Origin: Lachnospiraceae bacterium
Lineage (GTDB): Bacteria > Bacillota > Clostridia > Lachnospirales > Lachnospiraceae
Direction of reading: 5' to 3'
Assembly: GCA_910573755.1 (NCBI GenBank)
Contig: CAJTBO010000033.1
Span: forward strand, 1 to 55,278
DNA length: 55,278 nt
Shown: positions 33,351-42,252 of the stretch, piece after piece
Layout: every line of letters begins with the position of its first letter
Position numbering within the stretch: the first letter of the stretch is position 1
Notes under the pieces: model-generated
What the model was told of the DNA's origin: nothing
Databases searched by the model: none
What the model saw: only the letters and a program-made list of their open reading frames with translations
Position numbers and translations under genes: made by a program

Positions 33351-33944
33351 TCAGGCTTCCCGATACTTCAGCCTCAGTTTATCCGTGATCAGCGCAATAA
33401 ACTCCGAATTGGTCGGCTTACCCTTGCCGGTGTTGATCGTATAGCCGAAAAGGGCATCCAGCGTTTCCATCCTTCCCCTGCTCCACGCCACTTCGATGGC
33501 GTGCCGGATCGCTCTCTCCACCCTGCTGGGGGTTGTCTGGTATTTTTTCGCGATGGACGGATAGAGAAGTTTTGTGATGGAATTCAGCATTTCCATATCC
33601 TTCACCGACATCATGATTGCCTCCCTCAGATACTGATATCCCTTGATGTGGGCGGGCACGCCTATCTCATGGATCATATCCGTCACATCCGTCTCCAGAT
33701 CATAGGAAGGCGGCGTTTCCGGCTGTGCTATAGCCGATGCCGCCCCCGCCGGCAGGGAGGCCGCCTTGAGCGCGCTCTCCCCGCTCCATTTCACCTCCAC
33801 CTCTTTTTCTCCCGTTCCGCCGTTTTTTTCAGAGGAGGAAACCGTTATCATGATCTGAAATTCTTTATCCTGCTTCATCAGTTCATCAATGATCTTATGC
33901 ATTTTTTCCGAGTCTCCCGTAACCGGTACATGAAGCTGTTCCAT
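33351..33944 (-). CDS. Spo0A DNA-binding-domain protein lacking a receiver
   Basis: 197 residues. The C-terminal half (about 85-197) is almost a textbook Spo0A effector domain: [69 protein letters not shown]. The N-terminal 80 residues are not a response-regulator receiver: no DD pair, no phospho-Asp, no conserved Lys. Full Spo0A is about 260 residues. Start has AAGGGG eight bases upstream and no receiver is encoded in the upstream 200 nt, so this is a separate gene, not a fragment at a frameshift. It could bind 0A boxes without phosphorylation. A canonical Spo0A is presumably elsewhere in the genome. Confidence 0.88.
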   Translation of the reverse strand: MEQLHVPVTGDSEKMHKIIDELMKQDKEFQIMITVSSSEKNGGTGEKEVEVKWSGESALKAASLPAGAASAIAQPETPPSYDLETDVTDMIHEIGVPAHIKGYQYLREAIMMSVKDMEMLNSITKLLYPSIAKKYQTTPSRVERAIRHAIEVAWSRGRMETLDALFGYTINTGKGKPTNSEFIALITDKLRLKYREA

Positions 33945-34151
33945 ATAAAATTCCCCTTTTTACATCAGATTTTCCTATTATATAATTTTTTATATAATAT
34001 TTTCACACCATTCAGTATATTTCTTTGTTTCGTTTCCTTCAAGCCTGATCCATCGCCGGATTTTTGATATTTAGTGCTTTTCTTTCTTTTTTCAGGGGAA
34101 TACCGCAAAGTTCGATCACAATACCGTTGTTTTTCCCTTTCCGCATCCTGA

Positions 34152-34727
34152 TCAGTCAATGAGTGATGCGTAAAAATCGCTTTCCTCTTTTGACATCTCA
34201 TAATAAAAGGTCAGAAATTCCTCCGGTATGGGAAAGGCGTTAATACTTTCATCCACCACCGTCATCTTCGCGACATCCGTATTCTCATACAATGTCACCG
34301 TAAATATTTTCACAGGCTCTTTATCCCCGAATTTCGCCACGGGACGTTTATAGACGATAATATGATATGTCTCCTCCGCCTCCTTTACCTTCCCTGCCTC
34401 ATAATGCTCCGTTCCCGTTTCCAGCTCCTCTCCGGATACCTCAAACAACTGGTTAAACTGATATAACATCTCTTCCTCCTCCACGGTCTTTTGCAGTTCG
34501 CCGCTCTCCGCCTCATAGATCTCCAGCTTCACCGGATCGTATGATCCCTCCCGGAAATACCCGCTTTCTTCCGATACGGCGCATCCTGCCAAAGTGCACA
34601 TCGCCAGCGCTATCCCTGCCGGAAGCATCCCGAACTTACCGCCCCGTACATAACGCCCTCCGTCCATGCCGTTTTTCCTTTCCTCATTCTTTTCTATATC
34701 CTTTTGCTTACCGCGCTTCTTTTCCAT
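34152..34727 (-). CDS. small secreted lipoprotein of unknown function
   Basis: 191 residues from the chosen ATG at 34727 (AAGGA upstream). A long basic N-terminus is followed by a hydrophobic stretch and lipobox TLAGC (near residues 45-49). The mature part is acidic (EEEEM, EELETGTEHYEAGK) and has a beta-rich look (IIVYKRPVAKFGDKEPVKIFTVTLYE). I recognise no family. Start is uncertain because several in-frame ATGs exist. It follows the XRE-family membrane regulator. Confidence 0.65.
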   Translation of the reverse strand: MEKKRGKQKDIEKNEERKNGMDGGRYVRGGKFGMLPAGIALAMCTLAGCAVSEESGYFREGSYDPVKLEIYEAESGELQKTVEEEEMLYQFNQLFEVSGEELETGTEHYEAGKVKEAEETYHIIVYKRPVAKFGDKEPVKIFTVTLYENTDVAKMTVVDESINAFPIPEEFLTFYYEMSKEESDFYASLID

Positions 34728-34842
34728 GTCGTTATCCTTCCTTTTTCCTCTCCTCAGCCATACTATGTTTTTTCTGCCTTTTCCGCCGGCTGCACACTTT
34801 ATCTGTCTTTTTCCTCTGTTCACATGCTTTGCCCATTCGCTC

Positions 34843-35733
34843 CTACTCCCTCTTCTCCAGAAGCAGTCTGCACATCGTCACAAGCAGCCCGCAGAACAAA
34901 ACAAAAACAGGCGCCATCGGATTCCACACATGGGAGACCACCCCCACCAGAACCAGTATTGCCGTCACCGGGACTGCCCAGTATACCCATGTAAATCTTC
35001 CCTTTTCCTTTTTCGGCATATCCTCCGTATTCCGCACGACCACGCTCTCCGCTCCGGCGGACATAAACGCCCACAGGACAAAGGCAAGTCCTGCCGTATC
35101 CAGGATCCACTCCGCCCCGAAGGACCGGTGTCCCATGCCGTTTTCCAATAAGCCCGCCATCTCCGAACTGAACATCAATAATCCAACGCCTGCGATCATC
35201 ATGAACGCGTATTTTTTCCGCTCCCTTTCACGCCTGCTTTTAAACGCTTCATATACTTTGTTGTCAAAGATCAGTCTTTCATTCCTGATCTCCCGGTATT
35301 TCTTCGTCTGAAAACACTGCCAGATCAAAAGGGCAAGCCCTGCCAGCGTGACGCCCCAGTATACCCCTTCCATGATGCTGCCGATGCTTCCTCTTCCTAT
35401 TTCATCAAAGATATTTGCCAGCATCAGCAGACTGATCCCTCCTATGATCCTTTTTCGCTTCTGCTTCTCCCATGCCAGATATCCCTCCAGCGCCTCCCCG
35501 CTGACATAATAGCCGTTTTCCGCAGCCGGACCGCTCTTCTCCTCCTTTAACAGATAGTCAAGGGATACGCCGAATATATTGCTGATCTGGATCAGCTTCG
35601 TTACCTCCGGAATCCCTTTGTCATTGACCCACTTTCCCACTGCCTGTCTTGATACATCGAGCTGCTCCGCCAGTTCCTCCTGCGTCATATTCTTCTCTTT
35701 TAATATGGTTTTCAGTTTCTGTCCCAATGTCAT
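34843..35733 (-). CDS. XRE-family regulator fused to a membrane domain
   Basis: 296 residues. The N-terminal Cro/C1-type helix-turn-helix (about 5-60) reads MTQEELAEQLDVSRQAVGKWVNDKG. About four to six hydrophobic segments follow (around 95-115, 122-140, 176-195, 208-228, 243-290). This architecture occurs often in clostridia as membrane-tethered regulators. Good AAGGAG ribosome site. Its target is unknown, possibly its own neighbourhood. Confidence 0.85.
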   Translation of the reverse strand: MTLGQKLKTILKEKNMTQEELAEQLDVSRQAVGKWVNDKGIPEVTKLIQISNIFGVSLDYLLKEEKSGPAAENGYYVSGEALEGYLAWEKQKRKRIIGGISLLMLANIFDEIGRGSIGSIMEGVYWGVTLAGLALLIWQCFQTKKYREIRNERLIFDNKVYEAFKSRRERERKKYAFMMIAGVGLLMFSSEMAGLLENGMGHRSFGAEWILDTAGLAFVLWAFMSAGAESVVVRNTEDMPKKEKGRFTWVYWAVPVTAILVLVGVVSHVWNPMAPVFVLFCGLLVTMCRLLLEKRE

Positions 35734-35864
35734 ATCCTGCTCCTTTTCCCGGATAATGGTTCCGCCTTTACTTCCGAAAATCTGCTCCTCTTAAAGGCTG
35801 ATCGTTATCCGTTATGTTTTTAATGAAAACTGCTTACCGGTCTGCCGTTTCTGATGATTATCCT

Positions 35865-35902
35865 ACAAAAAAACCGCTCCGGCCACCACCAATCTGCGGT
35901 TT
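35865..35902 (-). terminator. terminator downstream of the small membrane-anchored gene
   Basis: AAACCGC (35871-35877) pairs with GCGGTTT (35896-35902); on the minus strand the stem is followed by TTTTG. A second stem, ACGGGGATAT with ATATCCCCGT (35928-35963), lies closer to the gene end without a U-tract. Confidence 0.65.
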
Positions 35903-35990
35903 CTTTTTGTCAACTTTGCCGTTGCAAACGGGGATATTCCGGCATTTTTCAAAATATCCCCGTCCTTTTACCATGTTTTTTATATTTTTC

Positions 35991-36383
35991 CTATAACTTC
36001 CGGAAAAAGCTTATTGTGATATAATGATCCCGATCCGGCTGTTTCCAAAAGTCCTCATCAAGCTCCGAATCATATATTGCGATATCGCTCATACCGCCGT
36101 ATTCGTAAATCTGAATATACTTTAATTCGGCTTCGCTGTTATGGGTTTCGATATATTCCTTTGCTTCCCTGTAATCCAGATCGCATTTTATGACTTTCTC
36201 CCCTTTTACATGCAGCCAGTATACATCCGAGATATGTACCTTCACCGGATATACCGTCTCACAGCCCTCCGGCAGATCCAGAGTTTCTATCCTGATAAAG
36301 ACCGGTATTTTCCAGCCAAAAAAGAGACATATGAGTATCACTGCAATCGCTGCACCGATCATGTATTTTTTGTTCACATTCAT
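35991..36383 (-). CDS. small membrane-anchored protein of unknown function
   Basis: 130 residues. One N-terminal membrane segment (about 8-24) then an outside or inside domain with no recognised motif (VYPVKVHISDVYWLHVKGE). Ribosome site GGGGGA seven bases before the ATG. It lies downstream of dus, with the same orientation. No function assigned. Confidence 0.6.
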   Translation of the reverse strand: MNVNKKYMIGAAIAVILICLFFGWKIPVFIRIETLDLPEGCETVYPVKVHISDVYWLHVKGEKVIKCDLDYREAKEYIETHNSEAELKYIQIYEYGGMSDIAIYDSELDEDFWKQPDRDHYITISFFRKL

Positions 36384-36446
36384 TCTGTTATCCCCCGGAA
36401 ATTTTACTCCGATCCCTCTTTCATCCGCCTGTTGCGATCCTCTCTT

Positions 36447-37403
36447 TTATCCCGGCCCCAATCCGCAGTTGTCAAATACCTGATTCACCGCAGAAACATA
36501 CGCCTCCTGCCTGTTCGCCTTCCGTATCTTTTTTAAGTATTTTTCCGCATCCTGAAATCCTTTTCCCAGATAAGACCAGAGTTCCTTCATTTTAAAAAGC
36601 GCATCCTTCTCGCTGCCCAGCGCCTCCCTGTAGCCTGCATATAATGCATCATGGTATTCCTTCAATGCCTCTTTTGAGATCCGCTCTCCGGTCCTGATCT
36701 CCCTGACAAGGCCGGGATTTGCCACAATACCCCGTCCCAGCATAATCCTTTCCACTGCCGGAAACTTTTTTATAAAATCCTCATACTGCTTCCCCGTAAA
36801 GATATCCCCGTTATAACAGACCGGATGGATACACTGTTTAAGGGCATCGGAAAACACATCGAGATCCGGCGTGTTATTGTAATAATCCTTCTGCAGCCTC
36901 GGATGGATAATGATCTCGCTGAACGGATAACGATTGTATATCTTCAAAATATCTTCAAACTCTTCCGGAAGCTCCAGCCCGATCCTTGTTTTGACGGATA
37001 TATTCACCAAAGCCCTGTCTTTCCCAAGTGTCTCAAATACCTCCTCAAAAAACCGGTCCAGCCTGTCCGGGTCCGCAAGAAATCCGCTTCCCCTTCCCTT
37101 TCTCACCACCGTAGCGGAAGGACAGCCCAGATTCAGGTTTACCTCCCGATATCCGAGTTCCAGAAGCAGGCCGCAGGTATCCGTAAACTGCCCGGCATCA
37201 TTGGTCAGGATCTGAGGCACGACACGGATCCCCTGATTATGTTCCGGTTCTATCTCCTTCCGGTCCCTCGTCTTTAACACTCTCTTTTGTGCGGGCGTGA
37301 TAAAAGGCGTAACATATTTATCGATATCATCAAACAGTGCATGATATACCGCCCGGTATACATACCCTGTGACCTCCTCCATCGGCGCAAGATAAAACCG
37401 CAT
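36447..37403 (-). CDS. dus: tRNA-dihydrouridine synthase
   Basis: FMN- and NADPH-dependent reduction of uridine in tRNA. 318 residues: TIM barrel with LAPMEEVTG near the N-terminus, catalytic cysteine in NLNLGCPSATV followed by GRGSGFLADP, SVKTRIGL, IIHPR (altered from the common IHGR), NGDIF and MLGRG. C-terminal helical RNA-binding part. Its ATG overlaps the yhcC-like stop as TAATG. Confidence 0.9.
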   Translation of the reverse strand: MRFYLAPMEEVTGYVYRAVYHALFDDIDKYVTPFITPAQKRVLKTRDRKEIEPEHNQGIRVVPQILTNDAGQFTDTCGLLLELGYREVNLNLGCPSATVVRKGRGSGFLADPDRLDRFFEEVFETLGKDRALVNISVKTRIGLELPEEFEDILKIYNRYPFSEIIIHPRLQKDYYNNTPDLDVFSDALKQCIHPVCYNGDIFTGKQYEDFIKKFPAVERIMLGRGIVANPGLVREIRTGERISKEALKEYHDALYAGYREALGSEKDALFKMKELWSYLGKGFQDAEKYLKKIRKANRQEAYVSAVNQVFDNCGLGPG

Positions 37404-38290
37404 TATTCTCTCTCCTTTTCCCGGATCGCTTTTTGCAGCGCATTCAATACCCTCTTTTTATCCATGCTCCATTTCGGTGCGATCAGCGTTTTTTTATCAC
37501 CGTCCCCTGTCATGCGGTGTATGACCATCCGCTCAGGCAGCAGGGCGATACAGTCCGCCACCAAACGGACATACTCCTCAGCTTCCATCATCCTGCAGTT
37601 TCCTTCCCGATATGCCCTCTCCAGATCCGTTCCCTTCATCACATGCAAAAGCTGCAGCTTTATCCCGTCCGCGCCGCTTTTTCCGACATAGGATACGGTC
37701 TCTTTCATTTCCTCTTCTGTTTCACCGGGAAGCCCCAGTATCACATGGACGATCACCTGCACCCCGATCTCTTTTAACGCTTTTACCGCCCCGTCATAAA
37801 CCGAAAGCGGGTATCCTCTCCGGATATACTCCGCGGTTTTTTCATGGATCGTCTGCAGCCCCAGTTCCACCCACACCGGTTTTCTCCGGTTCATCTCCTG
37901 CAGCAGCGCGACAACCTCCTGCGAAAGGCAGTCCGGCCTTGTGGCAACAGACAGGACTGCAATATCCGGATGGGATACCGCCTCCTCATAAAGCGCCCTG
38001 AGCCTTTGCACCGGGGCATAGGTATTGGTAAATGCCTGAAAATACGCAATGTACTTTCCATTTTTTATTTTTTTCTTTATGCGCTCTTTTCCCTGTTCGA
38101 TCTGAGCGGTGATCGAATCCTCCGCCTTCCCGGCAAACTCTCCGGAACCGGCGCCGGAACAAAAGATACACCCTCTTGTATCCAGCGTGCCGTCCCTGTT
38201 CGGACAGGTAAAGCCGCCGTTCAACGCAATTTTATATACTTTTTCCCCGAAGGTATCCTGTAAATAATCGTTCAGTGCATAATATCTCAT
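37403..38290 (-). CDS. TIGR01212-type radical SAM protein (YhcC-like)
   Basis: 295 residues from the ATG at 38290 (AGGA seven bases upstream; the family starts with an equivalent YxxxNDYLQxxFGxKVYK). Radical SAM cluster residues are in FTCPNRDGT and GCIFC. Other motifs: YFQAFTNTYAP, SVATRPDCL, WVELGLQT and HVILGLPGETEEEM. E. coli YhcC is of uncertain function. An upstream ATG at 38332 overlaps the ogt stop as ATGA, so that start is possible too. Coupled to dus. Confidence 0.88.
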   Translation of the reverse strand: MRYYALNDYLQDTFGEKVYKIALNGGFTCPNRDGTLDTRGCIFCSGAGSGEFAGKAEDSITAQIEQGKERIKKKIKNGKYIAYFQAFTNTYAPVQRLRALYEEAVSHPDIAVLSVATRPDCLSQEVVALLQEMNRRKPVWVELGLQTIHEKTAEYIRRGYPLSVYDGAVKALKEIGVQVIVHVILGLPGETEEEMKETVSYVGKSGADGIKLQLLHVMKGTDLERAYREGNCRMMEAEEYVRLVADCIALLPERMVIHRMTGDGDKKTLIAPKWSMDKKRVLNALQKAIREKERE

Positions 38291-38328
38291 TCTGCTATCC
38301 TGCTTTGCCCCCCGTGTTCTTCCGCGGG

Positions 38329-38859
38329 TCATTTCGGCACGGAAAATACAGCGGTATCCACGCCTTCATGTTCCAGTAATTTTATTTTCTTCTCGATTCC
38401 CCCCGCATAGCCTGTCAGGCTCCCGTTTGTACCTACGATCCGGTGACAGGGAATGATCACGGAAATCGGATTATGCGCCACCGCGCCTCCCACCGCCTGC
38501 GCCGACATGGCCTCTCTCCCCATTTTAAGCGCCATTTGCTTCGCGATCTCCCCGTAGGTCAGCACGCTTCCATAGGGAATCTCACAGAGTATCTTCCATA
38601 TATCCTGCCGGAACGCGCTTCCCGCGGGCTTAAGAGGCAGCACGGAAGGCACAGGTTTTTTCCCCGCAAAATATGCATCCAGCCAGTCCTTTGCTTTCTG
38701 CAGCACCGGGATGCCCTTCCCGCAGGCCGGCCTCTCAGACAAGGTGCTCTGAAAATATTTCTGTCCCTCTATCCATACCCCCGTGATATATTTCCGGTCC
38801 GCATCACAGACGATCATCATATTTCCGATCGGCGATCTGTAAGTGATCTGATAGTTCAT
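38329..38859 (-). CDS. ogt: methylated-DNA--protein-cysteine methyltransferase
   Basis: Suicidal repair of O6-alkylguanine in DNA. 176 residues; acceptor Cys138 in PCHRIVG, preceded by VAHNPISVI, and the helix-turn-helix region PYGSVLTYGEIAKQ (96-109). Length and layout match Ogt-type single-domain enzymes. First of a three-gene overlapped run with the radical SAM gene and dus. Confidence 0.95.
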   Translation of the reverse strand: MNYQITYRSPIGNMMIVCDADRKYITGVWIEGQKYFQSTLSERPACGKGIPVLQKAKDWLDAYFAGKKPVPSVLPLKPAGSAFRQDIWKILCEIPYGSVLTYGEIAKQMALKMGREAMSAQAVGGAVAHNPISVIIPCHRIVGTNGSLTGYAGGIEKKIKLLEHEGVDTAVFSVPK

Positions 38860-39017
38860 TTTCCTTCCCTCTGTCTTTCTCTTCTCCCTTACCGAAGAAT
38901 AAACCTGCCGCTTTCAATAACGCTGAAATTATAACATATCCCGGACCGGATCACAATAACACAGACCCAGGCCCATACATATCAAAAAGGATTGCATTTT
39001 GATACATGATGTAAATA

Positions 39018-39060
39018 TAAAAATAGCCTGCCGGCCGCAAAAACCGGTAAGCTATTTTTA
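39018..39060 (-). terminator. terminator of the anti-sigma gene
   Basis: AAAATAGC (39020-39027) pairs with GCTATTTT (39051-39058), with an inner CCGG/CCGG contact; the minus-strand product continues TTTTTATA. Lies about 50 nt after the DUF4179 gene stop. Confidence 0.8.
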
Positions 39061-39107
39061 CTTTTTTGTACTGAAAAATAAATTATGGATCAAGTGTTAT
39101 ATGTTTA

Positions 39108-40166
39108 TCATGCAGTTCTGAGCTGCAGTTCAAAGCTCTCCCCGAGCTGTATATAGTCATGGCTCATCTGTCCGCTCTCTTTGGGCAGTTCCATCGCATA
39201 AAGCGTTATGGTGACAGACTCCGCGCCATCATCAATCCTGCCGTCGTCGATAATTTCCTCATTCTGCATATAACCGGATCTCTTATCCTGTGTCCGCACG
39301 CCGAACTCCACCTGTTTTCCTGTGGAATCTACCGCTTCCGCCTTAAAAATATAGTCTGTTGTGCCGGAGAAGCTGTAGGATATCCTCTGCTCCAGATCGT
39401 TTGTCGTAAACTCCTCCAAAGTCACCGTCACGCCGTCCGGCAGTTCAAAAGATCTGTCGATATTTATGCGCTTTGTATCGGCGATCAGATCCGTTCCGTC
39501 CGCTGTAAATTCAAATTCCCATTTTCCTGTCACACTGTCCGTTATCCCGATCCTGTCATAAGCGAGCCTGAAGTGATTCTCCTTTGAAAAATCTATCCCT
39601 GACACATAATAGTTTAACACAACGCCCACGATCGTCTGCTCTTCATCCAGAAACTCCACGCTCCCGCCTACTCCGTCCGTTACATTTTTTCCGTTGATAT
39701 ACAGGCCGCCGTCCGCCATCGGCATCTCCTCCATCGCTTCGCCGTCTTCCCGCTGAAGCGTATAGTTGATCACCAGTTTCTCTTCCGAGACCACCGCCTC
39801 CTGCAGCGTGATAACATAGCCGCTGTCTGCCACGGAAGTATTCACCACCTCCCTGTAATCCGCCAGATCCGCAGCAATACCCAGCGCGTTGCCGATGCTC
39901 CAGCTTACCTGCCTGATCATCGCATGTACCTCATCACCGAAAGCAACTGTTCCCGCCAGAAGTATCAGCGCCGCGCAGGCCGCAGCGGAAGTTTTGCGGA
40001 ATGTACTCTTTTTCTTCTGTTTTTCCTTTTTTATCTCCTGTAATACCGTATCTTTATATTTTTTTGTCATAATATCACCGGGGCCTTCTGTCAGGTAGCT
40101 GCGCTCTGCATCAAGCTCCGTATTTATTCTGTTTGCCAGTTCATAAGCTTCCCTGTTCATACTCAT
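39108..40166 (-). CDS. DUF4179 membrane protein, probable anti-sigma factor
   Basis: 352 residues. Basic N-terminal cytoplasmic region (about 1-57), one membrane segment (AAACAALILLAGTVAFG, about 60-76), and a large outside beta-rich domain starting with the DUF4179 region (SIGNALGIAADLADYREVVN). This layout is typical of regulators that hold an ECF sigma factor. Its ATG overlaps the sigma gene stop by four bases, so the two are translated together. Signal sensed is unknown. Confidence 0.85.
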   Translation of the reverse strand: MSMNREAYELANRINTELDAERSYLTEGPGDIMTKKYKDTVLQEIKKEKQKKKSTFRKTSAAACAALILLAGTVAFGDEVHAMIRQVSWSIGNALGIAADLADYREVVNTSVADSGYVITLQEAVVSEEKLVINYTLQREDGEAMEEMPMADGGLYINGKNVTDGVGGSVEFLDEEQTIVGVVLNYYVSGIDFSKENHFRLAYDRIGITDSVTGKWEFEFTADGTDLIADTKRINIDRSFELPDGVTVTLEEFTTNDLEQRISYSFSGTTDYIFKAEAVDSTGKQVEFGVRTQDKRSGYMQNEEIIDDGRIDDGAESVTITLYAMELPKESGQMSHDYIQLGESFELQLRTA

Positions 40167-40723
40167 GCCCTTTTCCTTTCCTTGAATTTTCTGCGGATCT
40201 TCTGTTTTCCGCGAAAGATCCGTACATACACGTTATCTCTGCTGATTCCCAGCGCGGCTCCCGCCTTTTCAGGCTCCTCTTCCCCCATAAAGATCCGGCA
40301 AAAAAGTTCCCGGTCTTTCGGATTCAGGCATTCGAGGATTTTCTTTGTCTCTCCGGAAAGTTCCAGTTCCGTCAGTTCCAGAAGTGAAACATCCTCCTGC
40401 GGGATCTCCACATCTTCCAATGGAACCGCCTGAAAGCGGAGTTCCCTCTGTATCCTGCGGAGCATATCTATCGCCTCTAAGCGCGCCACGCCTGCCGCCC
40501 AGCCTTCAAAGCTGCCTTTTTCCTTATCAAAACTGTTTATATTCTCCCAGATGCCGAGAAAAATATCGTTCATGCATTCATCGACCCGGTCCGGCGCCGT
40601 AAACAGACGCCTGCGCACTATCGAATAAAGCAATGACCCGTAGGTATCTATCACGTACAGGAGTCCCTCTTCCCTGCGCTTTTTGATCAGCTCTACAAAA
40701 TTATTTTCATTCGCCTTCATCAT
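40163..40723 (-). CDS. ECF-type RNA polymerase sigma factor
   Basis: 186 residues. Region 2 (about 15-90) with DRVDECMNDIFLGIWENINSFD and GSFEGWAAGVARLEAIDMLRR; region 4 (about 125-180) with LNPKDRELFCRIFMGE and the HTH AGAALGISRDNVYVRIFRGKQ. Coupled to a membrane anti-sigma candidate. Ribosome site GGAGAGAGG; a second ATG immediately follows the first, so the start may be one codon later. Confidence 0.9.
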   Translation of the reverse strand: MMKANENNFVELIKKRREEGLLYVIDTYGSLLYSIVRRRLFTAPDRVDECMNDIFLGIWENINSFDKEKGSFEGWAAGVARLEAIDMLRRIQRELRFQAVPLEDVEIPQEDVSLLELTELELSGETKKILECLNPKDRELFCRIFMGEEEPEKAGAALGISRDNVYVRIFRGKQKIRRKFKERKRA

Positions 40724-40970
40724 GTTCCTCTCTCCGTAAGCTTACGTGACACCCGGCCGCGGTGTCCTGTCCGGGATAAAAAGTTCTGCTGTTTCATCCC
40801 TTTCACCTTATACTTCGTTTCCCAAACGGAAAATCTTACAGTTTTTCAAATTTTATGCAAATTTTTTTTGCGGATTGAAAAAGTGTGCGGCAGCAGCCAT
40901 TTTCCTTATGCGCGCACTGCGCATCCCCCGGAGGATTTTGTCATATAGGGCAGACTTTCCTATAATGACA
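40724..40970. other. intergenic region upstream of the sigma gene with an extra stem-loop
   Basis: No credible gene. It contains TGTCATATAGG with CCTATAATGACA (40940-40970), an almost perfect inverted repeat with one bulged base, directly beside the 40971-41031 terminator. It could be an operator or a second fold; no promoter was confidently placed. Confidence 0.45.
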
Positions 40971-41031
40971 AAAAAAGCCTGCCGGAGCCTTTTTTACATG
41001 TCACCCAACTGATCAAAAAAGGCTCCGGCAG
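40971..41031 (-). terminator. strong Rho-independent terminator of the HD-domain gene
   Basis: Perfect 17-bp stem CTGCCGGAGCCTTTTTT (40979-40995) with AAAAAAGGCTCCGGCAG (41015-41031), followed on the minus strand by CTTTTTT. Ends 16 nt after the HD gene stop. Confidence 0.92.
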
Positions 41032-41046
41032 ACTGTTCTATCAGCC

Positions 41047-41547
41047 TTAGGGCTGTTTTCTGTTTCTCTGCATCCTCACATAATTTCTCTTCAGCACGCC
41101 TTCCCCGAAAGCGCAGATCTTATCCGCAAGACAGACCAGTACCGCTTCTCTGGATCTCGGAAAATGAAAAAAATTCAGAGGCCACATATGGCTTATAATG
41201 ATATTTTTTTCCAGATCCGAAAGCTGGAATTCCTTTTCCGCATTTTTCAGCGCCGTGCCGGGATGTCCGAACCAATGCTCTTTTGTGCCTATGGTTTCGT
41301 TTCTCCATGCTTTATACAGATAATAATCATGCAGCATGGCTCCCTTTGCCAGACTTGTACCGTCTATATCCACATGCAGCCTGCGGGATATATCATAGGC
41401 GCAGAGCGCCACTCTGGAGCTATGGTCAAACAGATTGGATATTTTGTGATTGGGATATTTTTTCAATTCCTGAATGGACGGATTTTCTCTGAGCGTGATA
41501 AAGGTCTCCCAGAATTTTTCCCTGTCCCTGTTTCCTTTATAATGCAT
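41047..41547 (-). CDS. HD-domain phosphohydrolase-like protein
   Basis: 166 residues. HD metal-binding motif: His in DHSSRVALCAY, HD in AMLHDYYLYKAW and a later HP/H pair (WFGHPGTAL) with D in CLADKICAF. Resembles the HDIG-type small phosphohydrolases. Substrate unknown. Has its own promoter and terminator and is monocistronic. Confidence 0.82.
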   Translation of the reverse strand: MHYKGNRDREKFWETFITLRENPSIQELKKYPNHKISNLFDHSSRVALCAYDISRRLHVDIDGTSLAKGAMLHDYYLYKAWRNETIGTKEHWFGHPGTALKNAEKEFQLSDLEKNIIISHMWPLNFFHFPRSREAVLVCLADKICAFGEGVLKRNYVRMQRNRKQP

Positions 41548-41606
41548 CTCTTTTATTTCTTCTTTCTCTGTCTTATTGTTATTTATTTTATTTTTTATTG
41601 ATTATT

Positions 41607-41635
41607 ATTATAACATGCCGCCTGATCCGATACAA
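41607..41635 (-). promoter_or_regulatory. promoter of the HD-domain gene
   Basis: Minus-strand TTGTAT (41630-41635), 17-bp spacer, TGT-extended TATAAT (41607-41612), about 60 nt upstream of the start. The remainder of the 308-nt intergenic region holds a second TATAAT on the plus strand (41775-41780), a weak candidate for the XRE gene. Confidence 0.7.
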
Positions 41636-41855
41636 GCCGGATCGCGATTTCCTTTGCCGGCAGCCGGATACGCCTTTCCGGGTGCAGACTGTTTCTTTTA
41701 CTGTTTCTGTGCTACAATATTACCTGTTATCGCCCGGATAACGCAGGTGCAACTTAAAGTTTCCGGACTGCAACTATAATTTGCCGCCGTTTCCACAAAT
41801 GTTGGTGGCAGGCAACCGGAAAAATATGATATTTTCTCTATACGGAGGTGAAAAC

Positions 41856-42218
41856 ATGAACATAGCTGACCGACTGAAAGAACTGCGGAAAAAAGCCGGC
41901 TACTCTCAGGAACAGCTCGCCGAGATGCTGAATATCTCAAGACAGGCCGTTTCCAAATGGGAATCCGCCCAGGGAAATCCCGATATCGAAAACCTGATCA
42001 AACTGACAGAAATTTACAATGTCAGCGCGGATTATATCCTGTCAGGACAGGAAAAAGAAGAGGTCCCGGAGCCCCCCGAACCAAAACAGACAGATAAAAT
42101 GCAGATGTATCCGGAAATCAGGCAAGCCCTCTGTATCATGGCTATTATCATGGCAACGGCTCTAAGCGGCTCTCTGTTTATCGCCTTGCTCAGCCTGATC
42201 ACCAGATACTTATCATAG
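41856..42218 (+). CDS. XRE-family regulator with C-terminal membrane segment
   Basis: 120 residues. Cro/C1-type HTH at about 2-62 (YSQEQLAEMLNISRQAVSKWESAQG), then a proline/glutamate linker and one hydrophobic helix at the C-terminus (about 93-117). The ATG at 41856 has GGAGGTG upstream; earlier in-frame codons lack family similarity. It precedes a CAAX-type membrane protease by 34 nt, so it likely controls it. Confidence 0.87.
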   Translation: MNIADRLKELRKKAGYSQEQLAEMLNISRQAVSKWESAQGNPDIENLIKLTEIYNVSADYILSGQEKEEVPEPPEPKQTDKMQMYPEIRQALCIMAIIMATALSGSLFIALLSLITRYLS

Positions 42219-42252
42219 TTATGGCATTACAATAATGCGGAAAGGAAAAACA

